In this document: piece after piece, positions 9,335-18,656 of the stretch
Numbering within the stretch: position 1 is the first letter of the stretch
How the letters are laid out: every line of letters starts with the position of its first letter
The notes under the pieces: generated by a model
What the model was told of the DNA's origin: nothing
What the model saw: only the letters and a program-made list of their open reading frames with translations
Databases searched by the model: none
Made by a program: the position numbers and the translations under genes
Assembly (NCBI RefSeq): GCF_010994275.1
Contig: NZ_WMCD01000001.1
Span: 1,116,001 to 1,180,000, forward strand
DNA length: 64,000 nucleotides
Direction: 5' to 3'
Source of the DNA: Cyclobacterium jeungdonense
GTDB taxonomy: Bacteria > Bacteroidota > Bacteroidia > Cytophagales > Cyclobacteriaceae

Positions 9335-10552
9335 ATGAAATTCCTCACGGCTCAATTGTTTCTTGGACTCCTTTTGGTATTTCTCCTCACTGAAAAAGCC
9401 AATTCACAGACTGGAGTAGACCAGACAATGGGAGTACTTGTTTCTGCAGCGGAACTGGCCGAAATCAAAACCAAAGCCCTTCAAGGGGCAGAACCCTACA
9501 AAAAAAATTACCAGGAATTCCTGCACTTTATAGACAGCTTGATGGCAGTTTCTTCAGAATGGAAAGAGCTCTCGAAAGAAGTAATCGTGTACGATCGAAG
9601 TTCCACGAGTCCTATTCAACTAAGTTCGACCGGGGCCAAACTCGTCTACGGAACAGCCCTTGCTTTCCACCTTACTGGAAAAGAAAAATATGCCCAAAAA
9701 TCACGCTCACTGATTCTGGACCTTACGGATACCTATGGGTACCGAAATGATGCCAAACGCGCCTTTCACTGGGGCGCCCAGGGTATTTTAAATTTAGCAC
9801 GCGGCGGCACTCCGTACATTTATGCAGCAGACCTGCTGGAGTCCTGGTCAGGATGGTCGCAAAAAGACAAGCTCAGCTACCAGGTTTGGTTACGGGATAT
9901 CATGTATCCCAAAGTGGCTTGGGCAAGTCGTTGGAGAAAGAATAATTGGGGGGTGGCCGGTTCTTTTTCTTCAGCGCTTATCGCCTGGTACCTGATGGAC
10001 CATCCCGACTGGAAGCTGGAGGAATTAAGCCCAAAGAAGCAAACATTAAGCCCTAAAGAAGCTTTTGACTCGCATAACCAGTACCAGATCGGCCGATTAC
10101 TTACTACAGATGAATGGAAAATGGATGGAAAAGTAGATCTTTGGGGTATTTTACCCCAGGGAGCCATTCCTGAAGAAATCCGTCGGGGAGATGACCCGAT
10201 TGATGGCGATCACCTGCCGACCGACGGAAGCGGCACCCATTACACCATGACCTTTATCGAACACCTTACTGCACACGCAGAATTTCTTAGGAGACTTGGA
10301 GACAATAGTTTGTACGATCACGTCGCTAAGGATGGTTCCGGTTCGCTCCTTCAAGCCTACCTATTTCTGATCGATAATCCCGTAAAATCCCATTGCTTTA
10401 CACCCAATCGGATCAACGCCCTTTACCTGGCCTACAATTACTACCGGCATCCTGCCCTGCTTTCCTCACTGGATGAATGTGGACCTGGCAACATTTCCGG
10501 ACAGCGTTTAGCGCTCTTTGGAAGGCTCACCCGGCCCATTACGACTAAATAA
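9335..10552 (+). CDS. Alginate lyase family protein, secreted
   Basis: A 405-residue protein with a Sec signal peptide (MKFLTAQLFLGLLLVFLLTEKANSQ). The mature part matches the (alpha/alpha)-barrel alginate-lyase superfamily (PF05426). It has AFHWGAQGILN and the RKNNWGVAGS segment that carries the catalytic Asn-Asn pair region. A later DGSGTHYTMTFIEH segment holds a conserved His-Tyr. It would act in the periplasm or outside the cell on a uronic-acid-containing polysaccharide. A second, divergent family member is at 12047-13099. The exact substrate (alginate or another polyuronate) is not decidable from sequence. Confidence 0.82.
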   Translation: MKFLTAQLFLGLLLVFLLTEKANSQTGVDQTMGVLVSAAELAEIKTKALQGAEPYKKNYQEFLHFIDSLMAVSSEWKELSKEVIVYDRSSTSPIQLSSTGAKLVYGTALAFHLTGKEKYAQKSRSLILDLTDTYGYRNDAKRAFHWGAQGILNLARGGTPYIYAADLLESWSGWSQKDKLSYQVWLRDIMYPKVAWASRWRKNNWGVAGSFSSALIAWYLMDHPDWKLEELSPKKQTLSPKEAFDSHNQYQIGRLLTTDEWKMDGKVDLWGILPQGAIPEEIRRGDDPIDGDHLPTDGSGTHYTMTFIEHLTAHAEFLRRLGDNSLYDHVAKDGSGSLLQAYLFLIDNPVKSHCFTPNRINALYLAYNYYRHPALLSSLDECGPGNISGQRLALFGRLTRPITTK

Positions 10553-10591
10553 AAATTAAATCTGGATAGCTAAAAGTCAGCGAATCTGAAG

Positions 10592-10599
10592 TATTTTTG
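10592..10599 (+). promoter_or_regulatory. Candidate -7 element TATTTTTG
   Basis: TATTTTTG matches the TAnnTTTG consensus and lies 32 bases upstream of the GTG start at 10632. I see no good TTG at the -33 position, so support is partial. Confidence 0.35.
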
Positions 10600-10631
10600 T
10601 TTCTAGTTTTTATTACCCATCTGAAAACCCA

Positions 10632-11678
10632 GTGAAAAAAGAGCGGAAACTAGACCATTGCTTAAATTGTGGCAGAAGTTTGCCAGAATTGGAAAATTTT
10701 TGTCCCAATTGCGGGCAGGAAAACAAAGATCAAAAAGTTCCGGTTGGCGTTTTTATAGAGGAATTGCTCACCAGTCTTTTTAGCTTTGACGGTAGGTTCT
10801 TGCAGACCCTGACTGCCTTTTTTTTCAAACCTGGCAAACTGACACAATCCTTTAATGAAGGCCAGCGCAAGAAATATACCCACCCAATAAGGCTTTACCT
10901 GGTATTTTCCCTGTTTTATTTTTTCATGATGGGCTTTCTAATCCCAAAAGACTTTTTTGACAGGATATTGAATGCAGGACAACCTACCAATATGGCCACA
11001 TACCAGGAAATAATCGATAAGGAAAGCGGTGAACCAGTGCCGGTTGACAGCGCCGCTATCAAAAAAGCCCTGAGAAAAGTAGATGAAATCCAGTCGGAAA
11101 ATTTTTCAAATGTATCTCCTGCAAACCGCGGCACCAACACGCCAAATCATTCCTGGAAAGCACTCCGTTTTTTATCCATTGACCCGGAAATAAGCGCAGA
11201 AGAGTTTGGACGGGCTTTGGACAGCAGCTCTTATGCATTTGATATTGGACTACCGGTACAAAAAAAGCGGGATCTGGTAGCCCATTCCAATTTATTCCTG
11301 ATCCAGGTGGCAAAAAATCTGCCCCTGATGATGCTCTTTTTACTTCCTGTTTTTGCTTTTTTTATACATCTCTTGTATGCAAACAGATCGGTCTTTTACA
11401 TTGAAAACCTGATTCTTGGCTTTCACCTGCATGCTTTTGCATATGCCATTTACGGCATAGTAATTCTTTTGACTTTTTTTGGAGGAATCCAAAGCAGCTG
11501 GTTAATCCTCGGAGCATTTGTATTGGTAACAACCTACGCCTATCTCTCCTTTCTGAAAATATACCGGCACCACTGGTTCAAAACCCTGATCAAATTCTGG
11601 ATACTCGGGGGCCTTTACCTGGCAGTATTGCTTAGCGGGATGGCAGCGGAATTGTACCTTTCCTTGCTGCTTCTTTGA
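10632..11678 (+). CDS. DUF3667 family protein: N-terminal zinc ribbon plus membrane domain
   Basis: A 348-residue protein that starts at GTG (10632-10634). Cys10, Cys13, Cys24 and Cys27 form a zinc ribbon (CLNC...CPNC). The DUF3667 core follows (FFKPGKLTQSFNEGQRKKY), then a membrane region with one hydrophobic segment near residues 92-112 and four more from about 228 to the C-terminus. The segment of about 115 residues between the first and second membrane spans is hydrophilic. The family is widespread in Bacteroidota and has no known function. A TATTTTTG box upstream suggests it has its own promoter. Confidence 0.85.
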   Translation: MKKERKLDHCLNCGRSLPELENFCPNCGQENKDQKVPVGVFIEELLTSLFSFDGRFLQTLTAFFFKPGKLTQSFNEGQRKKYTHPIRLYLVFSLFYFFMMGFLIPKDFFDRILNAGQPTNMATYQEIIDKESGEPVPVDSAAIKKALRKVDEIQSENFSNVSPANRGTNTPNHSWKALRFLSIDPEISAEEFGRALDSSSYAFDIGLPVQKKRDLVAHSNLFLIQVAKNLPLMMLFLLPVFAFFIHLLYANRSVFYIENLILGFHLHAFAYAIYGIVILLTFFGGIQSSWLILGAFVLVTTYAYLSFLKIYRHHWFKTLIKFWILGGLYLAVLLSGMAAELYLSLLLL

Positions 11679-12046
11679 TATAGGATAAATCCCCATCTAA
11701 CCTATTGGATTACAAAATTGTACGAATTACGGATGCTATTCCTTTCCAAAGCAAATTGGCAATTCGCTGTTAACGCAAGGCGAATATGAATCAAAACAAA
11801 TCTCATCTTCCGTGTACTGCCTGGTGAAATTAACGACATAAAGAATCAAACTCAGGTTACTCATGCTTCCCAATCCCCTGATGCCGGATGAAAACCAACT
11901 CATTTACACCCCGGGTCGCGACTCCTGCCTCGGGTTACCAGAGGTTACCAAGATTGCACCCCACTGCATTGTTGTATGATGTACTGGCCAGATGATTTCT
12001 ACTTTTGATAACGACATATTTCCAGCAGTGACAATAAATCCGGTTT
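11679..12046. other. Intergenic region, no gene recognised
   Basis: These 368 bases lie between the 3' ends of two convergent genes. I read both strands and found only short frames without protein character. There is no clear terminator hairpin. A small direct repeat GGTTACCA occurs twice near 11935-11950. Confidence 0.5.
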
Positions 12047-13099
12047 TCACAAGTCTTGATCCAATACAGCAGCTATTTGACACAAGGGCAAACTACATTG
12101 TTCCATACGGTATTTATCGTCAAAATAACCTGCCAGTGTCATGGTTTCGTATGCCTTTTCAGGTTCATAAGCCACACCGGGTTGGTATTTTTCCAATCCT
12201 GCCGCGGCCCTTTCCTGATCCAGTTTTACTTTTGAATTTTCCCATTGCCGGTAAACTTTCTCCCCCCTGGCATAAGGCAGCACATAATCCAGCGAACGCG
12301 CCACAGAGGCACCATCAGCTGTTTCCTTGTAGAAAAAGTCCTTTCCACGACCAGCTTCCTGCTCTAAGGTAATTAAAAATTGGAGAAGGGGTTTTAACCC
12401 GCTAACATGATAACTGAGGGCATCCCGCTGGCGTATATCTGCACTGCTACCGTCTGAAAAAAGGGCATGCTCCACATAGTAGGCCGCTTTTTCCTCTGCC
12501 CAGGAAACAAGCTTGTCATCTTCCAACAACAAACCTATAGTCCCCACCAGATTGATGCGCTTGGTTTCCCAGTTATTTAAAGGAACCCGGTCATTCCCGA
12601 TTTCAGCTGTAGCGATTTTTCTCAACCAGTCTTCCATAATGAATTGCTGCCGGCTTTCCATATAGGGTTTCAAATAGGAATAGGCATAAACTACAGGAAG
12701 CAATTTATTCTCGTTAATCGGGTTGCCGGTAGGTTGGAACATGGCTGCCCAGCCCTGGCTAAAATCCATCATCTTTTTCAGGCTATGGGCATCTTTAAAG
12801 AAGGCATGGTGCCAATAAAAAAGGGCCAGCTTATCCATGTCTTCCAAATGGCGAACCGTTTCAATACGGGAAGGGTTATTGTCGAGTAATCCTTCGTAAT
12901 GTATTTCAACGAGCGGATCAGGTTCGTCTTCCCTAATGTCCGCAACTGCTGCCTGCAATTCTTCCCGGACGGATACAGGTACTTCACTGGAAGCTAATGA
13001 TTTTAGTGCTTTAGGATGCAACAGGGTTCCAAAATCAGGGTAGATGGCACCTACCTGTAGGAAAATAAAAGCGTGCAAAACAGTTGAAATCAGCATCAT
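12047..13099 (-). CDS. Alginate lyase family protein, secreted (divergent second copy)
   Basis: A 350-residue protein with a short signal peptide (MMLISTVLHAFIFLQVGA). The fold is that of the alginate-lyase superfamily. Landmarks are FYWHHAFFKDAHSL, a PLNNWETKRINLVG segment with the Asn-Asn pair, and LFSDGSSADIRQRDALSYHVSG with the conserved Tyr-His. It is clearly diverged from the protein at 9335 and probably has a different specificity. The last ~20 residues (MEQCSLPLCQIAAVLDQDL) look unlike the rest, so a late frameshift or sequencing error at the 3' end is possible. A cupin/AraC regulator gene lies upstream on the same strand, 106 bases away. Confidence 0.78.
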   Translation of the reverse strand: MMLISTVLHAFIFLQVGAIYPDFGTLLHPKALKSLASSEVPVSVREELQAAVADIREDEPDPLVEIHYEGLLDNNPSRIETVRHLEDMDKLALFYWHHAFFKDAHSLKKMMDFSQGWAAMFQPTGNPINENKLLPVVYAYSYLKPYMESRQQFIMEDWLRKIATAEIGNDRVPLNNWETKRINLVGTIGLLLEDDKLVSWAEEKAAYYVEHALFSDGSSADIRQRDALSYHVSGLKPLLQFLITLEQEAGRGKDFFYKETADGASVARSLDYVLPYARGEKVYRQWENSKVKLDQERAAAGLEKYQPGVAYEPEKAYETMTLAGYFDDKYRMEQCSLPLCQIAAVLDQDL

Positions 13100-13205
13100 G
13101 GTTATCTGGTTTTGGTATACCTGATCCTAAATTTAATACTTTTTCGATGCCTAAATAAAAAAACCAGAAAAATGCGTTGGGGATGGCAATGCGGGTCTTA
13201 AAGTT

Positions 13206-14081
13206 TTAATCAAAACGATGGATAAAATCCTTTTTGTAAGCCAGCGGAGTCATCTTCATTTTTTCTTTGAATTGCTTGTTGAAATTAGATAAGGTGTGAA
13301 AACCACACTCGTAACTAATTTCACTGATGTTCATATTTTCCCTTTGCAATAATTTGCAGGCATGGCCAATTCTCACTTCGGATAAGAAATCCGAAAACGA
13401 CTTATTCATTCTTGATTTGAAGTACCTTGATAAGGAACTGCTGCTCATATTGATGAGGTCCGCTACCTCTTCCAGCTTAACGGGCCGCTGAAAATGATCC
13501 ATTACAAAAGCATAGACTTTACTCATCCGGTCTTTTTCTGATTCCTTATTTGTATTCATATACCCAGATTTTACTATTGGGGAAATTTCCGTGGACCGCG
13601 CCAATCGTTGCAATATTTCCAACAGGCCAATAATGCGCTCCAGGCCTCTTTTTTTAACCAGGCCTTCGAGTAAGGGTCTGATTACCTCGTTGGTCTTTCC
13701 CCCTATTTCCATGCCCATGGCAGCTTTTTCTAAAAGGATTTTCAATTCCTCAAATTCCTCTTTTGCCAATAGTTCTTCCCCAATAAAATTTTCCGGAAAG
13801 TAGACCACAATTCCCTGTGTCTCCAAGGAGCTGCCCTTTTCAAAATATTCCAGGTCATTTCGCCATAGATGAGGTAAATTGGGTCCGGTAAACACCAGGT
13901 CGTTTTCTTTAAATGCCCTCATGTCGTCACCCACAAAACGAGTACCCCTGCCCTTCTTAACCCAAAACAGTTGGTATTCCGGATGGAAATGCCAGTTTTT
14001 GTCAAAAAATGGAGCCACAAGTTCTTTGACCACAAAAGCATTTTGCTCCGGAATACGGGATTTTTGAAAGGGTTTTTTCAC
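13206..14081 (-). CDS. AraC family transcriptional regulator with N-terminal cupin
   Basis: A 291-residue regulator. Residues 1 to about 130 form a cupin sensor fold (WHFHPEYQLFWVKKGRGTRFVGD, VFTGPNLPHLW). A helical linker follows, and the last ~100 residues hold two helix-turn-helix motifs (LEEVADLINMSSSSLSRYF; ISEISYECGFHTLSNFNKQF). It is transcribed divergently from the lipoprotein/epimerase/oxidoreductase operon at 14237-19772. Two 11-bp direct repeats at 14132-14163 in the shared intergenic region are likely binding sites. The ligand is probably a sugar or sugar derivative. Confidence 0.9.
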   Translation of the reverse strand: MKKPFQKSRIPEQNAFVVKELVAPFFDKNWHFHPEYQLFWVKKGRGTRFVGDDMRAFKENDLVFTGPNLPHLWRNDLEYFEKGSSLETQGIVVYFPENFIGEELLAKEEFEELKILLEKAAMGMEIGGKTNEVIRPLLEGLVKKRGLERIIGLLEILQRLARSTEISPIVKSGYMNTNKESEKDRMSKVYAFVMDHFQRPVKLEEVADLINMSSSSLSRYFKSRMNKSFSDFLSEVRIGHACKLLQRENMNISEISYECGFHTLSNFNKQFKEKMKMTPLAYKKDFIHRFD

Positions 14082-14131
14082 CGAGTAACAACTTTATGCT
14101 ATTAATAAGGCTAAATTTATAAAAAAATGAC

Positions 14132-14163
14132 AAAAAACAGTAGGTATTGGGTAAAAAACAGTA
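14132..14163 (+). promoter_or_regulatory. Direct repeat AAAAAACAGTA x2, 21-bp offset (putative AraC operator)
   Basis: AAAAAACAGTA occurs at 14132-14142 and again, identically, at 14153-14163. The 21-bp offset equals two DNA turns, the spacing used by tandem half-sites of AraC-family activators. The site lies between the divergent AraC gene and the start at 14237. Confidence 0.55.
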
Positions 14164-14236
14164 AGAAATACACTTATAAATACCCCAAATTAGTATATTG
14201 AAAACACAAGACAATAGTACCCAAACGAAAATCAAA

Positions 14237-17200
14237 ATGAAATACTACGGGTTAATCGCCATTGCTGCACTCTTTTGGATGGGCTGTGGAAATCAATCAA
14301 CAGAAATTAGCCTTTCTGATGGCCCCAGACGAGCCGAAATCCTATTTTTGGGACACGAAAGCACCCATCACAATTCTGAGAAGCTGATGCCCACTTTAGC
14401 CAGGCATTTATTTCAGAAGGGGATAAACCTCACCTATACTGCAGACCCCAATGACCTGAATCCGGAAAAACTCCGGCTATACGACGGCTTGATGATTTAT
14501 GCAAATCATGATGAGATTACTTCTGATCAGGAAAAAGCGCTCAAAGACTATGTAGAAGGTGGAAAAGCCCTTATACCAATCCATAGTGCTTCTTTTTGTT
14601 TTCGCAATTCGGATTGGTTTGTACAAACCGTAGGCGGACAATTTTCCTCCCACGGTACCGGAGATTTTACTGCCTCGATAGTAGATGCTTCGCATCCGGT
14701 AATGAGCGGAATTGAAGAATTTGAAACCTGGGATGAAACCTACGTTCATTCCAACCTTAACGAGGACATGACAGTGCTTATGGAACGGGTAGATGGCGAG
14801 CACCGTGAACCCTATACCTGGGTACGATCGCAAGGAGAGGGCCGCATATTTTACACGGCCTATGGTCACGATGAAAGAACCTGGGATCAACCGGAATTTC
14901 AGGAATTGGTAGCCAATGGCGTACTTTGGGCTATAGGCGACGAAGTGGCCGCTCAGGTTGCGGAATACGACATACCTCAGCCCGTATTTGAAGATGCGGA
15001 AATTCCCAACTACGAAAACAGAGACCCTGCACCCAGGTACCAGCTCCCGCTTTCCCCCGAGGAATCCATGAAATTGGTACAGGTTCCGGTCGGGTTCGAA
15101 TTACAACTTTTTGCTTCCGAACCCGATATTATCAATCCCATGGCCATGTGCTGGGACGAAAAAGGCAGGCTTTTTGTCATTGAGACCACCGATTACCCGA
15201 ATGAAGTGCGGAAAGATGGTGGCAATGATAAAATCAAGATGCTGGAGGATACCGACGGAGATGGTCGCGCAGACAAGGTCACTGTTTTTGCAGATGGCTT
15301 AAACATCCCTACAAGTCTGGTTGCCGTAAATGGTGGAATAATGATTTCCATGGCACCAGATTTTGTTTTTCTGAAAGATACGGATGGAGACGGAAAGGCG
15401 GATTTGAAAGAAACCGTCATTACCGGTTGGGGAAAAAGCGACACCCATGCCGGCCCCTCAAACCTGAGGTACGGGTTTGACAATAAAATTTGGGGTGTCT
15501 TGGGTTATTCTGGCTTCCAAGGCAAAATTGATAACAAGCCTTTTTCGTTTAGTCAGGGAGTATACCATTTTGACCCCGACGGAACGGATTTTGAGTTTCT
15601 TGGAAATACGAGTAACAACACCTGGGGCCTTGGCTTCAGCGAAGAATTCAATGTTTTTATTTCTACTGCCAACGGGCAACACAGTGCTTACCTGGCGATG
15701 CCCAGGGAGTATGTCAGAAGACCTGTAAATGGGGGTTCCGTAAATGCCGTCCACGGAATAGACAGTCATTACGACATGCCGCACCTCACTCCTTTCCTCC
15801 GGCAGGTCGACTGGCATGGCGGTTATACAGCAGCTGCCGGTCACCATTTTTATACGGCCCGGAATTTCCCTAAATCATACTGGAACCGGGTAGCTTTTGT
15901 CGCGGAACCTACCGGAAGGGTATTGCACAATGCCATCATCGAAAAAGACGGTTCCGGATTCAGCGAAAAAAATGGCTTTAATATTCTGGCCAGTTCGGAC
16001 GAGTGGTTTTCACCGGTTCATGCAGAAGTAGGTCCTGATGGTGCCCTGTGGATAGCTGATTGGTATAATTTTATCATCCAGCACAATCCTACACCCAAGG
16101 GTTTCGAAAATGGCGAAGGCAATGCCTATATTAATCCGCTGAGGGATGCCAAACACGGTAGAATTTACCGTATGGTCTACAAGGGTTCAGATGATTACAC
16201 GGTCATGGACATCGATCCAGACAGCAATAGTGATCTGATTGACGGATTGAAAAGCGACAATATGTTCTGGCGCCTGACCGCCCAACGCCTGATTGTAGAA
16301 AATCAAAATACAGACCTGATTCCCGAGCTTTTAAAACTGGTAGACAACCAGTCTGTAGATGAAATAGGACTCAATAGTCCGGCAGTTCATGCACTGTGGG
16401 CCCTTCACGGACTTGGGGCATTGGATGGTTCCAACCAATCGGTCAACCAGGTTGTCGCCAGGGCTTTGAATCACCCTGCTGCAGGGGTTAGGAAAAATGC
16501 CTTGCAGGTACTGCCGCGAAATGTGGTCAGTCTGGAAGCAATATTGGCTACCAATGTGCTGGAAGATAAAGATTTGAACACGCGTAAAACGGCCTTTTTG
16601 ACACTGGCCGATATGCCAAGTTCCGAAGAGGCATCTAATTTATTGGTAGCGTCCACTGATGCCGATGATAATAGCGAAGATCCTTACCTGCCGCAGGCGA
16701 TATTCGCTTCGGTTCTTTCCCATCCGCAATCTTTTGTAAAGCTTTCGGACAGCATGCTGGACCTAAATAAGCCGGATTCCCTGTTGTCTCTGCGGGAACG
16801 TGTATCTAAAAGTCTGGTATCCGAACAATACAACCTGGATCGCAGGGCAGGTATTCCCTACCCTCCAGAGGTATCAGGAAAGGAAATACAACTTCAGGCT
16901 ACCCTGAGTAAAGCGGACGAACCGCTGGAGGGAATTATCGTAGCTCAGGGAAACAGCAACAACGGCTACAGTTTGTATATTCAGAATAACCGAATAAACT
17001 GGCTGGTACGCCAGAATGGTGAGACCTATCAGGCCTCCTCCGGAACCGGCCTTCCTTCTGAACAGTTTGTACTGAAAGCAAGTCTGTCAGCAGATGGAAG
17101 CATGGTTTTAAGTATCGATGACCGACAGGTCGGTACAGCCAAGGCTCCGGGATTGTTTACTCAGGAGTTAGATCCAAATAGGGTTCGTATTGGTCACGAC

Positions 17201-17737
17201 AATATGGGCTCCAATCAAGTGGGTCCCTACCCGGATCGATTTTACTTCAGAGGAAGGATGAATAGCCGTAGCTCTCACCTCAACCTAAAAGCGCCGACCT
17301 ACAGTACTAATGAAAGTACTCCCGAAAATACGGTTGAAAACCAAAATCAGACCTCGGACGGTGCCGTGACTATAAAAATGGGGGTGATCCAGCATGAGAT
17401 GAAATTTGACAAACCCACTTTCACCGTTAAAGCAGGGCAACAGGTCACTATTGATTTTACCAATGACGATTTCATGCAGCACAACATGCTGATTGGTAAA
17501 GCAGGCAGTCTGGAAACCATCGGCAAAGCCGCGGATGAACTGGCTCGAGATCCAAATGGAGTTACCATGAATTTTGTTCCACAAATTCCCGAAGTTTTGG
17601 CTTCCACACCTTTAGTCAATCCGGAAACCAGTGAAAGTCTGGTCTTCACTGCTCCAAGTGAACCTGGAGAATATCCCTACCTATGTACGGTACCGGGGCA
17701 CTGGAGAATCATGAATGGAATCATGATCGTCGAATAG
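14237..17737 (+). CDS. ThuA / propeller dehydrogenase / HEAT / cupredoxin multidomain lipoprotein
   Basis: A 1166-residue protein. I preferred the ATG at 14237 because it puts a signal peptide and Cys17 (ALFWMGC) at the N-terminus; an upstream ATG at 14198 would add 13 residues. Residues ~30-225 are a ThuA (trehalose utilisation-like) domain (YDGLMIYANHDEIT, AYGHDERTW). Residues ~275-640 are a PVC-type membrane-bound dehydrogenase propeller with repeated DTDGDGxAD turns. HEAT-like repeats span ~660-830, and a concanavalin-like segment ~870-1010. The last ~120 residues are a plastocyanin/azurin-type cupredoxin with type-1 copper ligands visible as His (MQHNM), Cys and His (YLCTVPGHW) and Met (RIMNG). 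No CxxCH haem site is present. It heads a three-gene operon. Confidence 0.9.
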   Translation: MKYYGLIAIAALFWMGCGNQSTEISLSDGPRRAEILFLGHESTHHNSEKLMPTLARHLFQKGINLTYTADPNDLNPEKLRLYDGLMIYANHDEITSDQEKALKDYVEGGKALIPIHSASFCFRNSDWFVQTVGGQFSSHGTGDFTASIVDASHPVMSGIEEFETWDETYVHSNLNEDMTVLMERVDGEHREPYTWVRSQGEGRIFYTAYGHDERTWDQPEFQELVANGVLWAIGDEVAAQVAEYDIPQPVFEDAEIPNYENRDPAPRYQLPLSPEESMKLVQVPVGFELQLFASEPDIINPMAMCWDEKGRLFVIETTDYPNEVRKDGGNDKIKMLEDTDGDGRADKVTVFADGLNIPTSLVAVNGGIMISMAPDFVFLKDTDGDGKADLKETVITGWGKSDTHAGPSNLRYGFDNKIWGVLGYSGFQGKIDNKPFSFSQGVYHFDPDGTDFEFLGNTSNNTWGLGFSEEFNVFISTANGQHSAYLAMPREYVRRPVNGGSVNAVHGIDSHYDMPHLTPFLRQVDWHGGYTAAAGHHFYTARNFPKSYWNRVAFVAEPTGRVLHNAIIEKDGSGFSEKNGFNILASSDEWFSPVHAEVGPDGALWIADWYNFIIQHNPTPKGFENGEGNAYINPLRDAKHGRIYRMVYKGSDDYTVMDIDPDSNSDLIDGLKSDNMFWRLTAQRLIVENQNTDLIPELLKLVDNQSVDEIGLNSPAVHALWALHGLGALDGSNQSVNQVVARALNHPAAGVRKNALQVLPRNVVSLEAILATNVLEDKDLNTRKTAFLTLADMPSSEEASNLLVASTDADDNSEDPYLPQAIFASVLSHPQSFVKLSDSMLDLNKPDSLLSLRERVSKSLVSEQYNLDRRAGIPYPPEVSGKEIQLQATLSKADEPLEGIIVAQGNSNNGYSLYIQNNRINWLVRQNGETYQASSGTGLPSEQFVLKASLSADGSMVLSIDDRQVGTAKAPGLFTQELDPNRVRIGHDNMGSNQVGPYPDRFYFRGRMNSRSSHLNLKAPTYSTNESTPENTVENQNQTSDGAVTIKMGVIQHEMKFDKPTFTVKAGQQVTIDFTNDDFMQHNMLIGKAGSLETIGKAADELARDPNGVTMNFVPQIPEVLASTPLVNPETSESLVFTAPSEPGEYPYLCTVPGHWRIMNGIMIVE

Positions 17738-17759
17738 TTTTTTCATTAAATATTAAATA

Positions 17760-18620
17760 ATGGCGTTAGATATAAAATTGGGAGTCACTACCTGGCTGTG
17801 GACCTCTCCATTCAGCACGGAAACGATTTCTCTTTTTCCAAAAATCAAAAAAATGGGGTACGATGCGGTAGAAATACCGGTAGAAGACCCGAACTTAATT
17901 GACAGTAAAACAGTCAAAAAAGCACTGGAAGATCATGGTTTAAGCCCGATCATTTGCGGAGCATTTGGCCCCAGCAGAGATTTGACCCATGAGGATCCTT
18001 CCTATCACCAGACAAGTTTTGGTTACATCCAGAAATGCCTGGATATCAGCGTGGAACTGGGGGCCAAGTTTGTCGCAGGCCCCATGTATTCCGCAGTGGG
18101 TAAAGCCCGATTGGTATCAGCCGAACAAAAAAAAATAGAATGGGACCGGGCCGTCACCAACCTTCATAAAGTGTGTAAAATGGCTGAAAAATCCGGGCAG
18201 GAAATTGCACTGGAGGCTTTAAATCGCTTTGAGACCGACCTGATTAATACCACGGAAGAACTCATGCGCCTGATTTCCGATATCAACCACCCGGCAGCCA
18301 AGGTACTTCTGGATGGATTTCATATGAACATTGAGGAACCTAATATAGAAAAGGCCATTTTGCAGGCAGGAGATAAACTGATTCACGTTCAGGTTTCCGA
18401 AAATTACCGGGGAACCCCCGGTACCGGACAAACGCGCTGGGAAGACTATAAACGGGGATTGGAAAAAGTCAATTATAAAGGCACCATCACGATCGAAAGC
18501 TTCACTCCGGAAATCAAGGAATTGGCCGGTGCCGTCTGTATCTGGAAACCCCTGGCAGCCAGTCAGGATGCCCTGGCATCCGATGGTTTCCGCTTTCTAA
18601 CGGACTGGGCCAGTACCTGA
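17760..18620 (+). CDS. Sugar isomerase/epimerase, D-tagatose/D-allulose 3-epimerase-like
   Basis: A 286-residue TIM-barrel enzyme of the AP-endonuclease-2-like isomerase family. The order of segments resembles ketose 3-epimerases: VAGPMYSAVGKAR, then the metal Glu in IALEALNRFETD, Asp in VLLDGFHMNIEE, a His in LIHVQVSEN and the final Glu in TITIESF. That pattern predicts a divalent-metal enzyme interconverting ketoses or related sugar derivatives. It is cytoplasmic, begins 22 bases after the multidomain lipoprotein and is followed by an oxidoreductase 36 bases on. It could also act on a keto-sugar or inosose. Confidence 0.85.
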   Translation: MALDIKLGVTTWLWTSPFSTETISLFPKIKKMGYDAVEIPVEDPNLIDSKTVKKALEDHGLSPIICGAFGPSRDLTHEDPSYHQTSFGYIQKCLDISVELGAKFVAGPMYSAVGKARLVSAEQKKIEWDRAVTNLHKVCKMAEKSGQEIALEALNRFETDLINTTEELMRLISDINHPAAKVLLDGFHMNIEEPNIEKAILQAGDKLIHVQVSENYRGTPGTGQTRWEDYKRGLEKVNYKGTITIESFTPEIKELAGAVCIWKPLAASQDALASDGFRFLTDWAST

Positions 18621-18656
18621 ATTTAACCAATTGCATCATAAAAAATTACCCTTACT

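Noticed and set aside
13591..13803. Plus-strand frames opposite the AraC regulator
   Set aside because: They are shadows; the minus-strand frame has clear cupin and helix-turn-helix domains.
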